64,000 bases of DNA from Acidovorax sp. SUPP3334 (GTDB lineage Bacteria; Pseudomonadota; Gammaproteobacteria; Burkholderiales; Burkholderiaceae_C): assembly GCF_030159055.1 (NCBI RefSeq), contig NZ_BQXQ01000014.1, positions 1-64,000 of the forward strand, read 5' to 3'. A model generated the notes under the pieces. It saw nothing but the letters and a program-made list of their open reading frames with translations. It searched no databases and was not told the origin of the DNA. Below are positions 1-10,028 of the stretch, piece by piece. The translations under genes were made by a program, and so were the position numbers. The stretch's first letter is position 1. The number at the start of each line of letters is the position of its first letter.

Positions 1-399
1 ACCGTCACCAACAAGGGGCAGATGCGCTGCAAGGCGTTCGACGGCGCGCTCAACTCCGACATCCTGATCGACTTCCTGCGCCGACTCGTAAAGGACGCGG
101 GCCGCAAGATATACCTGATTTTGGACACCCTGCGGGTGCATCACAGCAAGCCTGTAAAGGCGTGGCTGGCCGAGCACAAGCACGCCATCGAAGTCTTCTA
201 TCTGCCCAGCTACAGCCCCGAGCTCAATCCCAACGAGATGGCCAATGCCGACCTCAAGCAGGCGGTCACGAAGCTCGCCCCGGCCCGAACCAAGCTGCAA
301 CTCGTCAAGGCTACCGCACGTCACCTGCGCAGCGTGCAGCGACAACCCGCGCGGATCAAGAGCTACTTCGAACATGAGCACGTTCGTTATGCCGCTTGA
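1..399 (+). pseudogene. IS630-family transposase, C-terminal part (cut by window edge)
   Basis: The reading frame is open from base 1, so the 5' part lies outside the window. The visible 132 residues are the C-terminal half of a DDE transposase of the IS630/Tc1-mariner type: a strand ending LILD supplies the second catalytic Asp, and SYSPELNPNE supplies the final acidic residue. IS630 transposases are usually about 340 residues, so under half is seen. Whether the element is intact upstream cannot be judged; it is called partial only because of the edge. The next gene downstream is a decayed sfnB, so this element may be linked to the damage there. Confidence 0.85.
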
Positions 400-626
400 T
401 TCAAGTTCATTGCAGCCGGCTCAATAGCTTAGGCGACTCAGTGGAGAACGGGCGAAATGCTGCGTCTGTGAAGTCCGGCGACCCTGGCAGTGGCTATGCG
501 ACGGCGTAATTTTTTGGCGAAGTGTGAAGTCGACGCGTTTCGGCGCGCACCTCCACAACGAATCCCGCATATCGATGCGCCGATTCCTTGGCACCACGCA
601 GCCGCCTCTCACCCTCCAATCGGGGC

Positions 627-1170
627 ATGACTGCAAGACCGGCACTGCAACAACACCTCCCCGAGATTCCCACCGACGTGGCGCGAATCGCCACCGATGC
701 GGACGCCATCGCCGCAGCACACCGGCTGGCGGCTGACTTCGAGCCCAGCGCTTCCGAGCGCGACCGCGATCGCCGCCTTCCCTGGGATAAACTCACACGC
801 TGGTCCGCCAGCGGCCTGGGCGCCATCACCGTGCCCCGCGCTCATGGCGGCCCGCAGGTGTCGTACGCCACGCTGGCCGAGGTGTTCGTGATCCTGAACG
901 CGGCCGATCCGTCCATCGGACAGATTCCACAGAACCATTTCGGCGTGCTGGGCGTGCTGCGAGAAATCGGCACCACCGCGCAAAAAAACAGCGCCTCTAC
1001 GGCGAGGTGCTGGCCGGTCGCCGGCTGGGCAATGCGGGGCCTGAGCGCAAGGTGGATGGCGCAGCCAACATCTTGCAAAGCGGCACCCGCCTGCGCACCA
1101 CGCCGCATGGCCTGCGGCTGACGGGCAAGCGTTTCTATTCCACTGGGGCGCTGTTTGCGCACCGCATTCC
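627..1170 (+). pseudogene. sfnB-like acyl-CoA dehydrogenase-fold oxidoreductase, 5' fragment with frameshift
   Basis: Starting at ATG 627 the translation matches the N-terminal third of SfnB-family flavin oxidoreductases used to obtain sulfur from organosulfur compounds (ASERDRDRRLPW, ADPSIGQIPQNHFG). At the A7 run 982-988 the frame breaks. Similarity resumes in another frame at LYGEVLAGRRLGNAGPER and runs to FYSTGALFAHRIP near 1170, where it stops. One lost or two gained bases in the A run explain the break. The family is about 400 residues, so more than half of the gene is missing. Sequence after about 1170 belongs to a different gene. It cannot make a working enzyme. A second, intact family member follows at 1773. 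Confidence 0.8.
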
Positions 1171-1290
1171 CCACGGCTACCAGCGCTTCGACACGCAGGT
1201 GTGCTGATCGTCATCGCCGTGCTGATCGCGCTGGTGTCGCTGGTGCAGTTCGGTGGCGACCGGTGGGTGCGCTGGCTGCGCAGCCGGTAG
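1171..1290 (+). pseudogene. metI-like methionine ABC permease, 3' remnant
   Basis: From about 1171 the sequence reads GYQRFDTQV and then, after a one-base slip near 1203-1206, LIVIAVLIALVSLVQFGGD and a short basic tail to TAG 1288-1290. This is the layout of the last transmembrane helix and tail of MetI-type D-methionine permeases (E. coli MetI has GYIGYNATVM followed by a hydrophobic helix and QFAGD). Only about 40 of roughly 220 residues remain. The remnant is joined directly to the sfnB fragment, which implies a deletion that removed the sfnB 3' end and most of metI. The MetI assignment rests on a short stretch and is from memory of the family. Confidence 0.6.
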
Positions 1291-1772
1291 GCCGAGGCGC
1301 CGCGCGGCGCTGCACCGTGGAAGAGCGCGCCGCGCCTTTGCGGCCCTTCTTCATGGAAGGCTACAAGCAAAATCGGCCTCCAGCGCATGATTCACTAGGG
1401 GGTATAGCTATTAAAAACATAGCAATTTGATTGACGCACGCGCTTTGGCCTGCCGCGTTCGGAAAGCGTGTGCGTGCCGCAGCGCTCTCAGCCTGCGCAC
1501 GCGCAAATTGCGCACGAATCGCGCAGCGGGCCGCTTCCGATGTCGCGGAGCGGCGCCCGGCCGGGTGCCGGCCACCGTGCCGCCGAACGCCTGCGGCCGG
1601 CACCGGCAGGCCGCGCAGAAGGGCCCGGCTGCCCCTGCGGCACAAACCGAATAAGCACGCACGAAATCCGCATGTCGCCCGGCCGCGCGAGTCAGCACAC
1701 TCACTGCACTCTGGCGGCAACGCACACCCTGCCCCGCGACACCGCCACCACCCTTTTGCCGGCACGCCCACC
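1291..1772. other. Gene-free stretch before the sulfur operon
   Basis: No convincing gene is seen in these 482 bases. The frame of the downstream monooxygenase is open back to 1431, but the conceptual translation is Arg/Ala/Pro-rich and resembles no enzyme, so it is taken as non-coding GC-rich sequence. The left part holds one copy of the dispersed 55-bp repeat. The right part should contain the promoter of the sulfur genes. I looked for a sigma-54 -24/-12 element (TGGCAC-N5-TTGC) and found no good match. Confidence 0.5.
1371..1428 (+). repeat. Dispersed 55-bp intergenic repeat, copy A
   Basis: The copy carries the conserved head GCCTCCAGCGCA, the middle CACTAGGGGGTAT and the A/T-rich hairpin arms GCTAT and ATAGC. 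It is one of seven copies recognised in this window. It lies just downstream of the sfnB/metI remnant. Confidence 0.75.
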
Positions 1773-2993
1773 ATGTCCTCACGCGACCCCCAACTGCACC
1801 CGCCTGAAGCCCCGCGCACGCCGCCGGGCACGCCCGCCACGCCCCCGCAAATCGCCCAGGCGCTGGCCGACCGGTTCGCCACCACCGCAGCCGAACGCGA
1901 TGCGCGCGGCGGCACACCAAAGGCCGAGCGCGATGCGCTGCGTGCCAGCGGTTTGCTGTCGCTCTCCATTCCCACCGCGCACGGCGGCCAGGGCGCCGAC
2001 TGGGCGACCACGCTGCAGACCATTCGCACCATCGCCCAGGCCGACAGTTCGCTGGCCCACGTGTACGGCTTTCACCACCTGCTGCTGGCCACCGTGCGCC
2101 TGTTCGCGCGGCCCGACCAGTGGGCGCCGTGGCTGGAGCAGACGGCGCGCAAGCAATGGTTCTGGGGCAATGCGCTGAACCCGCTGGACACGCGCACTGC
2201 CGCGCGCCGCATCGGCGACTGGTACGACTTTTCGGGCAAGAAGGGCTTTTGCTCCGGCGCGCTGGATTCGGAGATGCTGGTCGCCTCCGGCATCGACGAG
2301 GCCACCGGGCAACTGCTGATCGCCGCCATTCCCACGGCCCGCGCGGGCATCACCCTCAATGGCGACTGGAACTGCATCGGCCAGCGCCAGACCGACAGCG
2401 GCAGCGCCCTGTTCGAGAACGTGCGCGTGGAAGCCAGCGAGCTGCTGCGCGACCCCGGCCCGCTGACCACGCCGCGCTCGTCGCTGCGGCCGCTGCTGGC
2501 GCAGCTGATCTTCGTGCATGTGTTTCTGGGCTTGGCCGAAGGCGCTTTCGAGCTGGCGCGGCACTACACGCTCAACGAGTCGCGCCCGTGGTTCCGCTCG
2601 CCGGCCGAGCGCGCCAGCGAAGACCCGTACATCCAGTCGCACTACGGCGAATTCTTCGTGGGGCTGGAGAGCGTGCGCCTGCTGGCCTCGCACGCCGCGG
2701 CCACGTTCGACGCGGCCTGGAACGAAGGCGACGCGCTGGACGCCGCCGGCCGGGGCCGCGTGGCCGTGGCGGTGGCGACGGCCAAGGTGGCCTCCACCCG
2801 CGTGGGGCTGGACGTGACCAGCCGGCTCTTCGAGACCACCGGCGCGCGCGCCACGCACGGCGCGCTGCGCATGGACCGCTTCTGGCGCAACCTGCGCACG
2901 CAGACGCTGCACGACCCGGTGGACTACAAGCTGCAGGAGCTGGGCGACTGGGCGCTGCACGGCAAGGTGCCGCCGCCGTCGTTCTACTCCTGA
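1773..2993 (+). CDS. SfnB/DszC-like FMN-dependent monooxygenase (acyl-CoA dehydrogenase fold)
   Basis: This 406-residue protein has the acyl-CoA dehydrogenase fold but belongs to the SfnB/DszC/SoxC branch: flavoenzymes that oxygenate sulfur or sulfone substrates with reduced flavin rather than acyl-CoA. Visible hallmarks are an N-terminal helical part with PTAHGGQGADW, the middle beta domain (residues ~140-240, DFSGKKGFCSGA) and the C-terminal FWRNLRTQTLHDPVDYK. ATG 1773 is chosen because family similarity starts shortly after it; the frame runs further upstream without similarity. It is followed 59 bases later by a sigma-54 activator that overlaps ssuD, so the three genes look like one sulfur-starvation operon. 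The exact substrate (sulfone, sulfonate or thiophene type) cannot be read from sequence. Confidence 0.8.
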   Translation: MSSRDPQLHPPEAPRTPPGTPATPPQIAQALADRFATTAAERDARGGTPKAERDALRASGLLSLSIPTAHGGQGADWATTLQTIRTIAQADSSLAHVYGFHHLLLATVRLFARPDQWAPWLEQTARKQWFWGNALNPLDTRTAARRIGDWYDFSGKKGFCSGALDSEMLVASGIDEATGQLLIAAIPTARAGITLNGDWNCIGQRQTDSGSALFENVRVEASELLRDPGPLTTPRSSLRPLLAQLIFVHVFLGLAEGAFELARHYTLNESRPWFRSPAERASEDPYIQSHYGEFFVGLESVRLLASHAAATFDAAWNEGDALDAAGRGRVAVAVATAKVASTRVGLDVTSRLFETTGARATHGALRMDRFWRNLRTQTLHDPVDYKLQELGDWALHGKVPPPSFYS

Positions 2994-3052
2994 TCGCCCG
3001 GCCCGACCGATCGCGACCGCGACACCGATTCCGAACCCCACGCTGACGCCCC

Positions 3053-4263
<1,211 letters not shown>

Positions 4264-4267
<4 letters not shown>

Positions 4268-5442
4268 GTCCGACCCCCGACATCTTCTGGTTCCTGCCCA
4301 CCTCGGGCGACACGCGCTACCTGGGCACGTCCGACTTCGGCCGCGCGCCCACCAATGCCTACCTGCGCCAGATCGCGGTGACCTCCGAGCAACTGGGCTA
4401 CGACGGCCTGCTCATTCCCACCGGCAGCTCGTGCCTGGACCCGTGGGTCACCGCCGCCAGCCTGGTGCCCGTCACCCAGCGCATCCAGCTGCTGGTGGCG
4501 CTGCGCACCTCGCTGGGCCACCCGACCGCATCGGCACGGCAGGCGGCATCGCTCGACCAGGCGCTGGGCCCGGGCCGCCTGCTGCTGAACGTGGTGCCCG
4601 GCGGCGATGCGACCGAGCTGGCGGCCGATGGCGTGTTCTACAGCCATGACGAACGCTACGCCGCCAGCGGCGAGTTCCTGACCGTCTGGCGCCGCCTGCT
4701 GCAGGGCGAGAAGGTGGACTTCGAAGGCCGGCACCTCCAGGTGCAGGGCGCGCAGAACTTCTTCGCGCCGGCCACGCAGCCCTACCCGCCGCTGTACTTC
4801 GGCGGCGCCTCGCCCGCCGCGCACGCGCTGGCCGCCCGGCATGTCGATGCCTACCTGACCTGGGGCGAGCCGCCCGCCGCCGTGGCCGCAAAGATCGCCG
4901 ACGTGCGCGCGCACGCGGCCTCCGCAGGCCGCGACCTCGACCGGCACCCGCTGCGCTTCGGCGTGCGGCTGCACGTCATCGTGCGCGAGACGAGCGAAGA
5001 GGCCTGGGCCGATGCCGACCGCCTCATCAGCCGCCTGACCGACGACGACATCGCCCGCGCCCAGCAGAACTACGCGCGCATGGACTCGCACGGCCAGCAG
5101 CGCATGGCCGCGCTGCACGGCGGCCGGCGCGACCGGCTGGTGGTGGGCCCCAACCTGTGGGCCGGCGTGGGCCTGGTGCGTGGCGGCGCCGGCACTTCGC
5201 TGGTGGGCAACGCGCACGAAGTGGCCGAGCGGCTGCAGGAATACATGGACGTGGGCGTGGACCGCTTCGTGCTCTCGGGCTACCCGCACCTGGAGGAAGC
5301 CATTCGCTTCGCCGAGCTGGTGTTTCCGCTGCTGCCGGGCAAGCAGGCGGTGACGCTGCGCGACCAGTCGCTGACCGGCGGGGCCTTCGACATTCGCGCC
5401 AGCCGGGCGACGGCGGCGGCCGAACCCGAAGCGGTGCGGTAA
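4264..5442 (+). CDS. ssuD: FMNH2-dependent alkanesulfonate monooxygenase
   Basis: SsuD cleaves alkanesulfonates to aldehyde and sulfite using FMNH2 from a partner reductase and O2. The 392-residue protein (E. coli 381) has the luciferase-like TIM barrel. Residues known to matter in E. coli SsuD are visible in context: Cys57 in GSSCLDPW, Arg and His in [12 protein letters not shown], Arg in the mobile loop [14 protein letters not shown], and Tyr in [16 protein letters not shown]. The start overlaps the sigma-54 activator by four bases, so translation is coupled. No ssuE reductase or ssuABC transporter is nearby; reduced flavin and uptake must come from elsewhere. A dispersed repeat follows the gene. 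Confidence 0.93.
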
Positions 5443-5530
5443 GCGCCGCCACCGCCTCCCGCACCCCGCGCGGGATCGACCCGTGTTGCCGCCGCGTCCG
5501 GGTGCGCAGCCGCTTCGCCAATGCGCATCG

Positions 5531-5583
5531 AATCAGCCCCCAGCGCTTATTCCATCAGCGCGAGCAGCTATTGATTCAATAGC
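5531..5583 (+). repeat. Dispersed 55-bp intergenic repeat, copy B
   Basis: The head is AGCCCCCAGCGC and the tail is a perfect hairpin GCTATT-GATTC-AATAGC (5567-5583). It sits between the convergent ends of ssuD and a chemoreceptor gene, where it could act as a weak terminator. Confidence 0.7.
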
Positions 5584-5599
5584 GACTGCATGGGGAGTC

Positions 5600-7531
5600 T
5601 CAGAAGGTTTCCCAGTCGTCGTCCGACCGCGATGCCGATGCGGGCGCTGCGCGTGGCGCGGCCGATGCCGGCGTGGGCGCAGCCTTGGGCTTGGCCGTCG
5701 GGGCGGACAGCGCGGGCCGGTTCGCGGTGGGCCGGGCAGCGGATTGGCCAGCACTGGCGGCGGTGGATGGGGTGGCCGACTTCGCGGCAGGGCTTGCAGC
5801 AGTTCTGGCGGCGGGTTTGGCGGCAGGCTTCGATGCCGGCGAACCCGTGGCCGTGAGGACCGGGCGCGCCGGCGCAGGCCGGGCCGCCGACCGGGCAGGT
5901 GCCGCGACGGGCGCCGCCGCGCGCAACGACGCGGCAGGCGCAGCGGACAGGGCCGCCAGCGGCACCGCATTCGCATCCACGCGGAACTGCGACACGGCTT
6001 CGCGCAGGCGCTTGGCCTGCTCTTGCAGCGACGAGGCCGCCGCCGCCGACTCTTCCACCAGCGCGGCGTTCTGCTGCGTGGCCTGGTCCATCTGCACCAC
6101 GGCCTGGTTCACCTGGTCGATGCCCGAGGACTGCTCGGTCGATGCGGCCGAGATCTCGCCCATGATGTCCGTCACGCGCTGCACCGAGGCCACGATCTCC
6201 TGCATGGTCGCGCCCGCGCGCTCCACCTGGGCCGAGCCCGCGCCCACCTTGCCGACCGACTCGTCGATCAGGCCCTTGATTTCCTTGGCGGCGCTGGCGC
6301 TGCGCTGGGCCAGCGCCCGCACCTCGCTGGCCACCACGGCGAAGCCCCGGCCCTGCTCGCCCGCGCGGGCGGCTTCCACCGCCGCGTTCAGCGCGAGGAT
6401 GTTGGTCTGGAAGGCGATGCCGTCGATCACCGCGACGATGTCGGCGATGCGGCGCGAGCTGTCCGAGATGGCCTGCATCGTCGCCACCACTTCGCCCACG
6501 GCCGCGCCGCCGCGCTGGGCCACGTCCATGCTGCTGGCCGCGAGCTGGTTGGCCTGGCGGGCGCTGTCGGCGTTCTGCTTCACGGTGGACGACAGCTGCT
6601 CCATGCTGGCGGCGGTTTCTTCCAGCGACGCGGCCTGCTGCTCGGTGCGCCCGCTCAGGTCGCCGTTGCCCAGCGCGATCTCGCGCGAGCCGGTGTGGAT
6701 TTCGTCCACGCCCTGGCGCACCTGCGTGACCATGCGGGCCAGGCCGTCCTGCATGGTGCGCGCGGCGCCCATCAGGCGGCCGATCTCGTTGGACGACTGC
6801 ACGTCGATGCGCGTGGTCAGGTCGCCTTGGGCCACCTTCTCCAGCAGCGCCCCGGCGGCGTCCAGCGGCGCCAGCACGTTGCGGCGGATGAACACCCAGC
6901 ACAGGATCGCCAGCACCACGCCCACGACCATCAGCCCCCCGGCCGCCACTTCGGCGATCTGCAGCAGGCGCACCGACTGGGCCTGCAGGGCATTGCCGCG
7001 CTGGCCTTCGGCATCGAAGAGCTGCTTCATCAGCCCTTCCATGTCGGCCAGCAGCTTGTTGCGCTGGGCGACGATCTCCTTGCCGCTGTACTCGGCCTCG
7101 TTGCCGCCGGCCAGGCCCACGGCGCCGCGCTGCACCAGCGCGGCGTAGGCATCGAAGGCGGTGATCATCGAGGCGGCCAATTGGCGCTCCTGCGACCAGT
7201 CGGCGGGCAGGCCCTGCGCCACCGATTGCAGGATGGGGCGGGCCTCCTGCATGGACTTCTCGGCGCGCGTGGTCTGCGACCGCACGCTCTCGGGCGGGTC
7301 GCCGCGCAGCACGTTGCGGTGGCCCACCGCCAGGGCGACGCGGTTGTCCCACATGCGGATTTCCGCCTGCTTGAGCGCGAGCATGTCGCGCGTGGTGCGG
7401 TCCTGCACCTCGCCGGCCACCACGCCGGCGCGCGTGCCGAACCACCCCACGCCCACCGACACCAGCAGCGCGCCGGTGAAGAACAGCAGCACGAGCAGCA
7501 ACGCCACCCGGATGGAAAGATTCCTGAACAT
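5600..7531 (-). CDS. Methyl-accepting chemotaxis protein with CheR-binding WETF tail
   Basis: This is a 643-residue Tar/Tsr-type receptor: an N-terminal membrane helix (~8-30), a periplasmic four-helix-bundle sensor, a second membrane helix (~190-212), HAMP and the cytoplasmic signalling hairpin with the tip [18 protein letters not shown]. It ends in a ~105-residue Ala/Pro-rich linker followed by DDWETF. The C-terminal xWxxF pentapeptide is the docking site for CheR/CheB in E. coli Tar and Tsr, so this receptor probably recruits adaptation enzymes for its neighbours. ATG 7531 is chosen because it is followed directly by the basic-then-hydrophobic signal anchor; the frame extends upstream without similarity. 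The ligand is unknown. Confidence 0.9.
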   Translation of the reverse strand: MFRNLSIRVALLLVLLFFTGALLVSVGVGWFGTRAGVVAGEVQDRTTRDMLALKQAEIRMWDNRVALAVGHRNVLRGDPPESVRSQTTRAEKSMQEARPILQSVAQGLPADWSQERQLAASMITAFDAYAALVQRGAVGLAGGNEAEYSGKEIVAQRNKLLADMEGLMKQLFDAEGQRGNALQAQSVRLLQIAEVAAGGLMVVGVVLAILCWVFIRRNVLAPLDAAGALLEKVAQGDLTTRIDVQSSNEIGRLMGAARTMQDGLARMVTQVRQGVDEIHTGSREIALGNGDLSGRTEQQAASLEETAASMEQLSSTVKQNADSARQANQLAASSMDVAQRGGAAVGEVVATMQAISDSSRRIADIVAVIDGIAFQTNILALNAAVEAARAGEQGRGFAVVASEVRALAQRSASAAKEIKGLIDESVGKVGAGSAQVERAGATMQEIVASVQRVTDIMGEISAASTEQSSGIDQVNQAVVQMDQATQQNAALVEESAAAASSLQEQAKRLREAVSQFRVDANAVPLAALSAAPAASLRAAAPVAAPARSAARPAPARPVLTATGSPASKPAAKPAARTAASPAAKSATPSTAASAGQSAARPTANRPALSAPTAKPKAAPTPASAAPRAAPASASRSDDDWETF

Positions 7532-7694
7532 GCGCGCGCCCCTTGATCGAACCGGCCCAAGACGGGCCCTACCCCACACCATTTGCAACAAAAAGTCTGC
7601 CAGAAAAAGCCGACGAAATCCGTCGGCTACCCGGCGATTTCTCGGTGGTGGGCCATCCCGCCACGGCGGGCCGCGATGGCGCAAGCCGGAAAAT

Positions 7695-7714
7695 TAAAAC
7701 AAACGTTTGATTTA
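7695..7714. promoter_or_regulatory. Palindromic operator candidate for the TetR regulator
   Basis: A 10-bp perfect palindrome CAAACGTTTG (7700-7709) extends to 20 bp with a single mismatched pair (7699/7710). It lies 20 bases before the tetR-type start codon, in the gap between divergent genes. TetR-family repressors bind such sites near their own gene. Binding itself is inferred. Confidence 0.6.
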
Positions 7715-7734
7715 CCGTGGTCTAATCCGCCGCG

Positions 7735-8469
7735 ATGCCCGTTCAAGACCCCTCCCGCGCTGCGGCCGAAACGACGGCCGGCGCACCTTCGGCCCCATCG
7801 GCCCGCCTGCGCCTGCTGCACGCCGCGCTGCGCCTGTTCGCCGAGCACGGCTATGCCAAGACGTCGATCCGCGCCATCGCGCAGGCGGCCCAGGCCAATG
7901 TGGCGGCGGTGAGCTACTACTACGGCGACAAGGCGGCCCTGTATGCCGCGCTGTTTTCCGAGCCGTTCGGCGACATGCCGACGCTGGTGGCGGACTTCAG
8001 CCGCGAGGGGATCGACCTGCGCGAGGCGATGCAGCGCTACTTCCGCGGCGTGCTGGCGCCCTTGCAGAACGGCGAGATGGCGCGCCAGTACATGCGTTTG
8101 CACATCCGCGAAATGCTGGAGCCCACCGCCCAGTGGGAAAAGGAGATCGCGCAGGACGTGCGCCAGCCCCACGACGCCATGGTGCGGCTGCTGGGCCGGC
8201 ACCTGGGCGTGCAGGCCCCGGACGACGGCCTGCACCGCCTGGCACTGGCCATCACGGGCATGGCCTTTCAGATCTGGAGCCAGCAGGAGATCCTGGCCGT
8301 GATGGAGCCGCAACTGCTGGCCATGCCCGACGCCGTGGACGCCTGGACCCTGCGGTTCACCGAATACGCGCTCGCCATGGTGGCCGCCGAGCGGGCACTG
8401 CGCACGGCGGACGCCGCCCCACCCGCCACCCGTCCCCCGGCCCGGCGCCCCGCGCCCCGGCGGCGCTAA
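7735..8469 (+). CDS. TetR/AcrR-family repressor (CerR-type C-terminal domain)
   Basis: This 244-residue protein has an N-terminal HTH of the TetR type (residues ~22-68: LLHAALRLFAEHGYAK, AISYYYGDKAAL-like recognition helix) and a CerR/DUF1956-like C-terminal ligand domain, with a Pro/Ala/Arg-rich tail. It stands 17 bases upstream of a complete RND efflux operon in the same direction and 20 bases downstream of a strong palindrome, so it most likely represses itself and the pump until an inducer is bound. No inducer can be named. An overlapping longer frame (7707-9977) belongs to the next gene and is not used here. Confidence 0.87.
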   Translation: MPVQDPSRAAAETTAGAPSAPSARLRLLHAALRLFAEHGYAKTSIRAIAQAAQANVAAVSYYYGDKAALYAALFSEPFGDMPTLVADFSREGIDLREAMQRYFRGVLAPLQNGEMARQYMRLHIREMLEPTAQWEKEIAQDVRQPHDAMVRLLGRHLGVQAPDDGLHRLALAITGMAFQIWSQQEILAVMEPQLLAMPDAVDAWTLRFTEYALAMVAAERALRTADAAPPATRPPARRPAPRRR

Positions 8470-8486
8470 GCCTTCTCGTCCTGACC

Positions 8487-9977
8487 ATGAACACCATCCC
8501 TTCGCACCGTACCGCCCGCACCCTGCTGGCGCTCACCCTGCCCCTGTGGCTGGCCGCCTGCGCCGTGACCAGCCCCGCGCCGCGCGTGCAAGCCCCGGCC
8601 CCCGCCGGCTGGCAGGCGCCGCTGCCGCACCACGGCAGCGTGGCCGACATCGCCCGCTGGTGGGAGCGCGCGGGCGACCCGCTGCTGGCCGAGCTGGTCG
8701 CCGCGGCGCAGGACATCAGCCCCAGCGTGGCGCAGGCCCGTGGGCGGCTGGCGCAGGCACGGGCCTCCCGGGTGAGCGCACGGGCGGCGCTGCTGCCGTC
8801 GCTGGACGGGCAGGCCAGCGCCAGCCGCAGCGTGAACGAGCAGGTCGGCGGCCTGGCGACCACGGGCCAGGCGGCGCTGCAGGCGAGCTGGGAGGTGGAT
8901 CTGTTCGGTGGCAATGCCGCGGCGAACGAGGCCGCCCTTCAGCGCCTGGCCGGAGCCCAGGCCCAGTGGCACGAGGCCCGCGTGTCGGTGGCGGCCGAGG
9001 TGGCCACGCAATACAGCAGCTGGCGCCAGTGCCTCGCGCTGGCGGAGGTGGCCGCGTCCGATGCGGCCTCGCGCGCGCAGACGGCGCGCCTGTCGGGCCA
9101 GAGCGAGAAGGCCGGCTTCACCGCGCCCGCCACGCTGGCGCTCGCCCAGGCGAGCGAGTCCGAAGGCCGGGTGCGCGCCGAGCAGCAGCGCATGGCCTGC
9201 GAGATCGACCTGAAAACGCTGGTGGCACTCACCGGCCAGGACGAATCCGCGCTGCGCGCCCGTGCCGCCGCAGCGCCGCTGGGGCCAGTGCCCGATGCGC
9301 TCTTCGCCATCGATGCGCTGCCCGCCCGCGTGCTGGCCCAGCGGCCGGACGTGTACGCCGCCGAGCGCGAGGTGGCCGCCACCAGCGCCGACGTGGGCAG
9401 CGCCCGCGCGCAGCGCCTGCCGCGCCTGACGCTGAGCGGCTCGGTGGGCCGAGGCTGGGTGCGCACGGGCGGCGCCACGATCGACGCCAACACCTGGTCC
9501 ATCGGGCCGGTGGGGCTGTCGCTGCCGATCTTCGATGCGGGCCGCCGCGCCGCGCAGGTGGATTCGGCCGAAGCCCAGTACGACGCGGCCGTGCAGCAGT
9601 ACCGCGGCACCGTGCGCCAGGCCGTGAGCGAGGTCGAACAGGCCCTCGTGCGCCTGGCCAGCACCGCGGCGCGCAGCACCGATGCGCAGCGCGCCGCCGA
9701 GGGCTACCGCACCTCGTTCACCGCCACCGAAGCCCGCTGGCGCGGCGGGCTGGCCAGCCTGGTCGAGCTGGAGGATTCGCGGCGCACGGCGCTGGCTTCC
9801 GAGTCGGCGCTGATCAACCTGCGCCAGGAACGCATGGCCGCGTGGATCGGGCTGTACCGCGCCGCAGGCGGCGGCTGGGAGGCCGAAGCCACCCCGCAGG
9901 CCGCCGCCGCGGCGCCGATGCCGCCTTCGACCGCAGCCGCGGCTGCCCCGGCCACCTCGGCATCCACCGCGCGATGA
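8487..9977 (+). CDS. RND efflux outer-membrane factor, NodT-family lipoprotein
   Basis: The 496-residue protein is a TolC/OprM-like channel: a signal peptide with lipobox LAAC (Cys25), then two OEP repeats with long helical hairpins (for example QARGRLAQARASRVSARAALLPSL and the matching second repeat AEREVAATSADVGSARAQRLP, each shown here only in part). The first ATG after the TetR stop is used because the lipoprotein signal starts there; the frame itself runs back through the regulator gene. It forms the outer-membrane exit of the tripartite pump encoded by the two following genes. In many RND operons the factor comes last; here it comes first. The C-terminus is Ala/Pro-rich. Confidence 0.9.
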   Translation: MNTIPSHRTARTLLALTLPLWLAACAVTSPAPRVQAPAPAGWQAPLPHHGSVADIARWWERAGDPLLAELVAAAQDISPSVAQARGRLAQARASRVSARAALLPSLDGQASASRSVNEQVGGLATTGQAALQASWEVDLFGGNAAANEAALQRLAGAQAQWHEARVSVAAEVATQYSSWRQCLALAEVAASDAASRAQTARLSGQSEKAGFTAPATLALAQASESEGRVRAEQQRMACEIDLKTLVALTGQDESALRARAAAAPLGPVPDALFAIDALPARVLAQRPDVYAAEREVAATSADVGSARAQRLPRLTLSGSVGRGWVRTGGATIDANTWSIGPVGLSLPIFDAGRRAAQVDSAEAQYDAAVQQYRGTVRQAVSEVEQALVRLASTAARSTDAQRAAEGYRTSFTATEARWRGGLASLVELEDSRRTALASESALINLRQERMAAWIGLYRAAGGGWEAEATPQAAAAAPMPPSTAAAAAPATSASTAR

Positions 9978-10028
9978 CCCCCGCGCGCCCGTTTCTTTTT
10001 TCTTCAGCCTTCAGTCGTCGTTGACCGC

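Noticed and set aside
1431-1772. N-terminal extension of the SfnB/DszC-like monooxygenase by 114 codons
   Set aside because: The extension is Arg/Ala/Pro-rich, unlike any family member, and ATG 1773 places the start where homologues begin.
1680-1772. Sigma-54 promoter before the sulfur genes
   Set aside because: TGGCGGCAACGCACA-like sequences were inspected, but no -24/-12 pair with correct spacing and GC doublets was found.
5483-7546. 687-codon open frame opposite the first chemoreceptor
   Set aside because: Shadow of the chemoreceptor; Arg/His/Gly-rich and without similarity.
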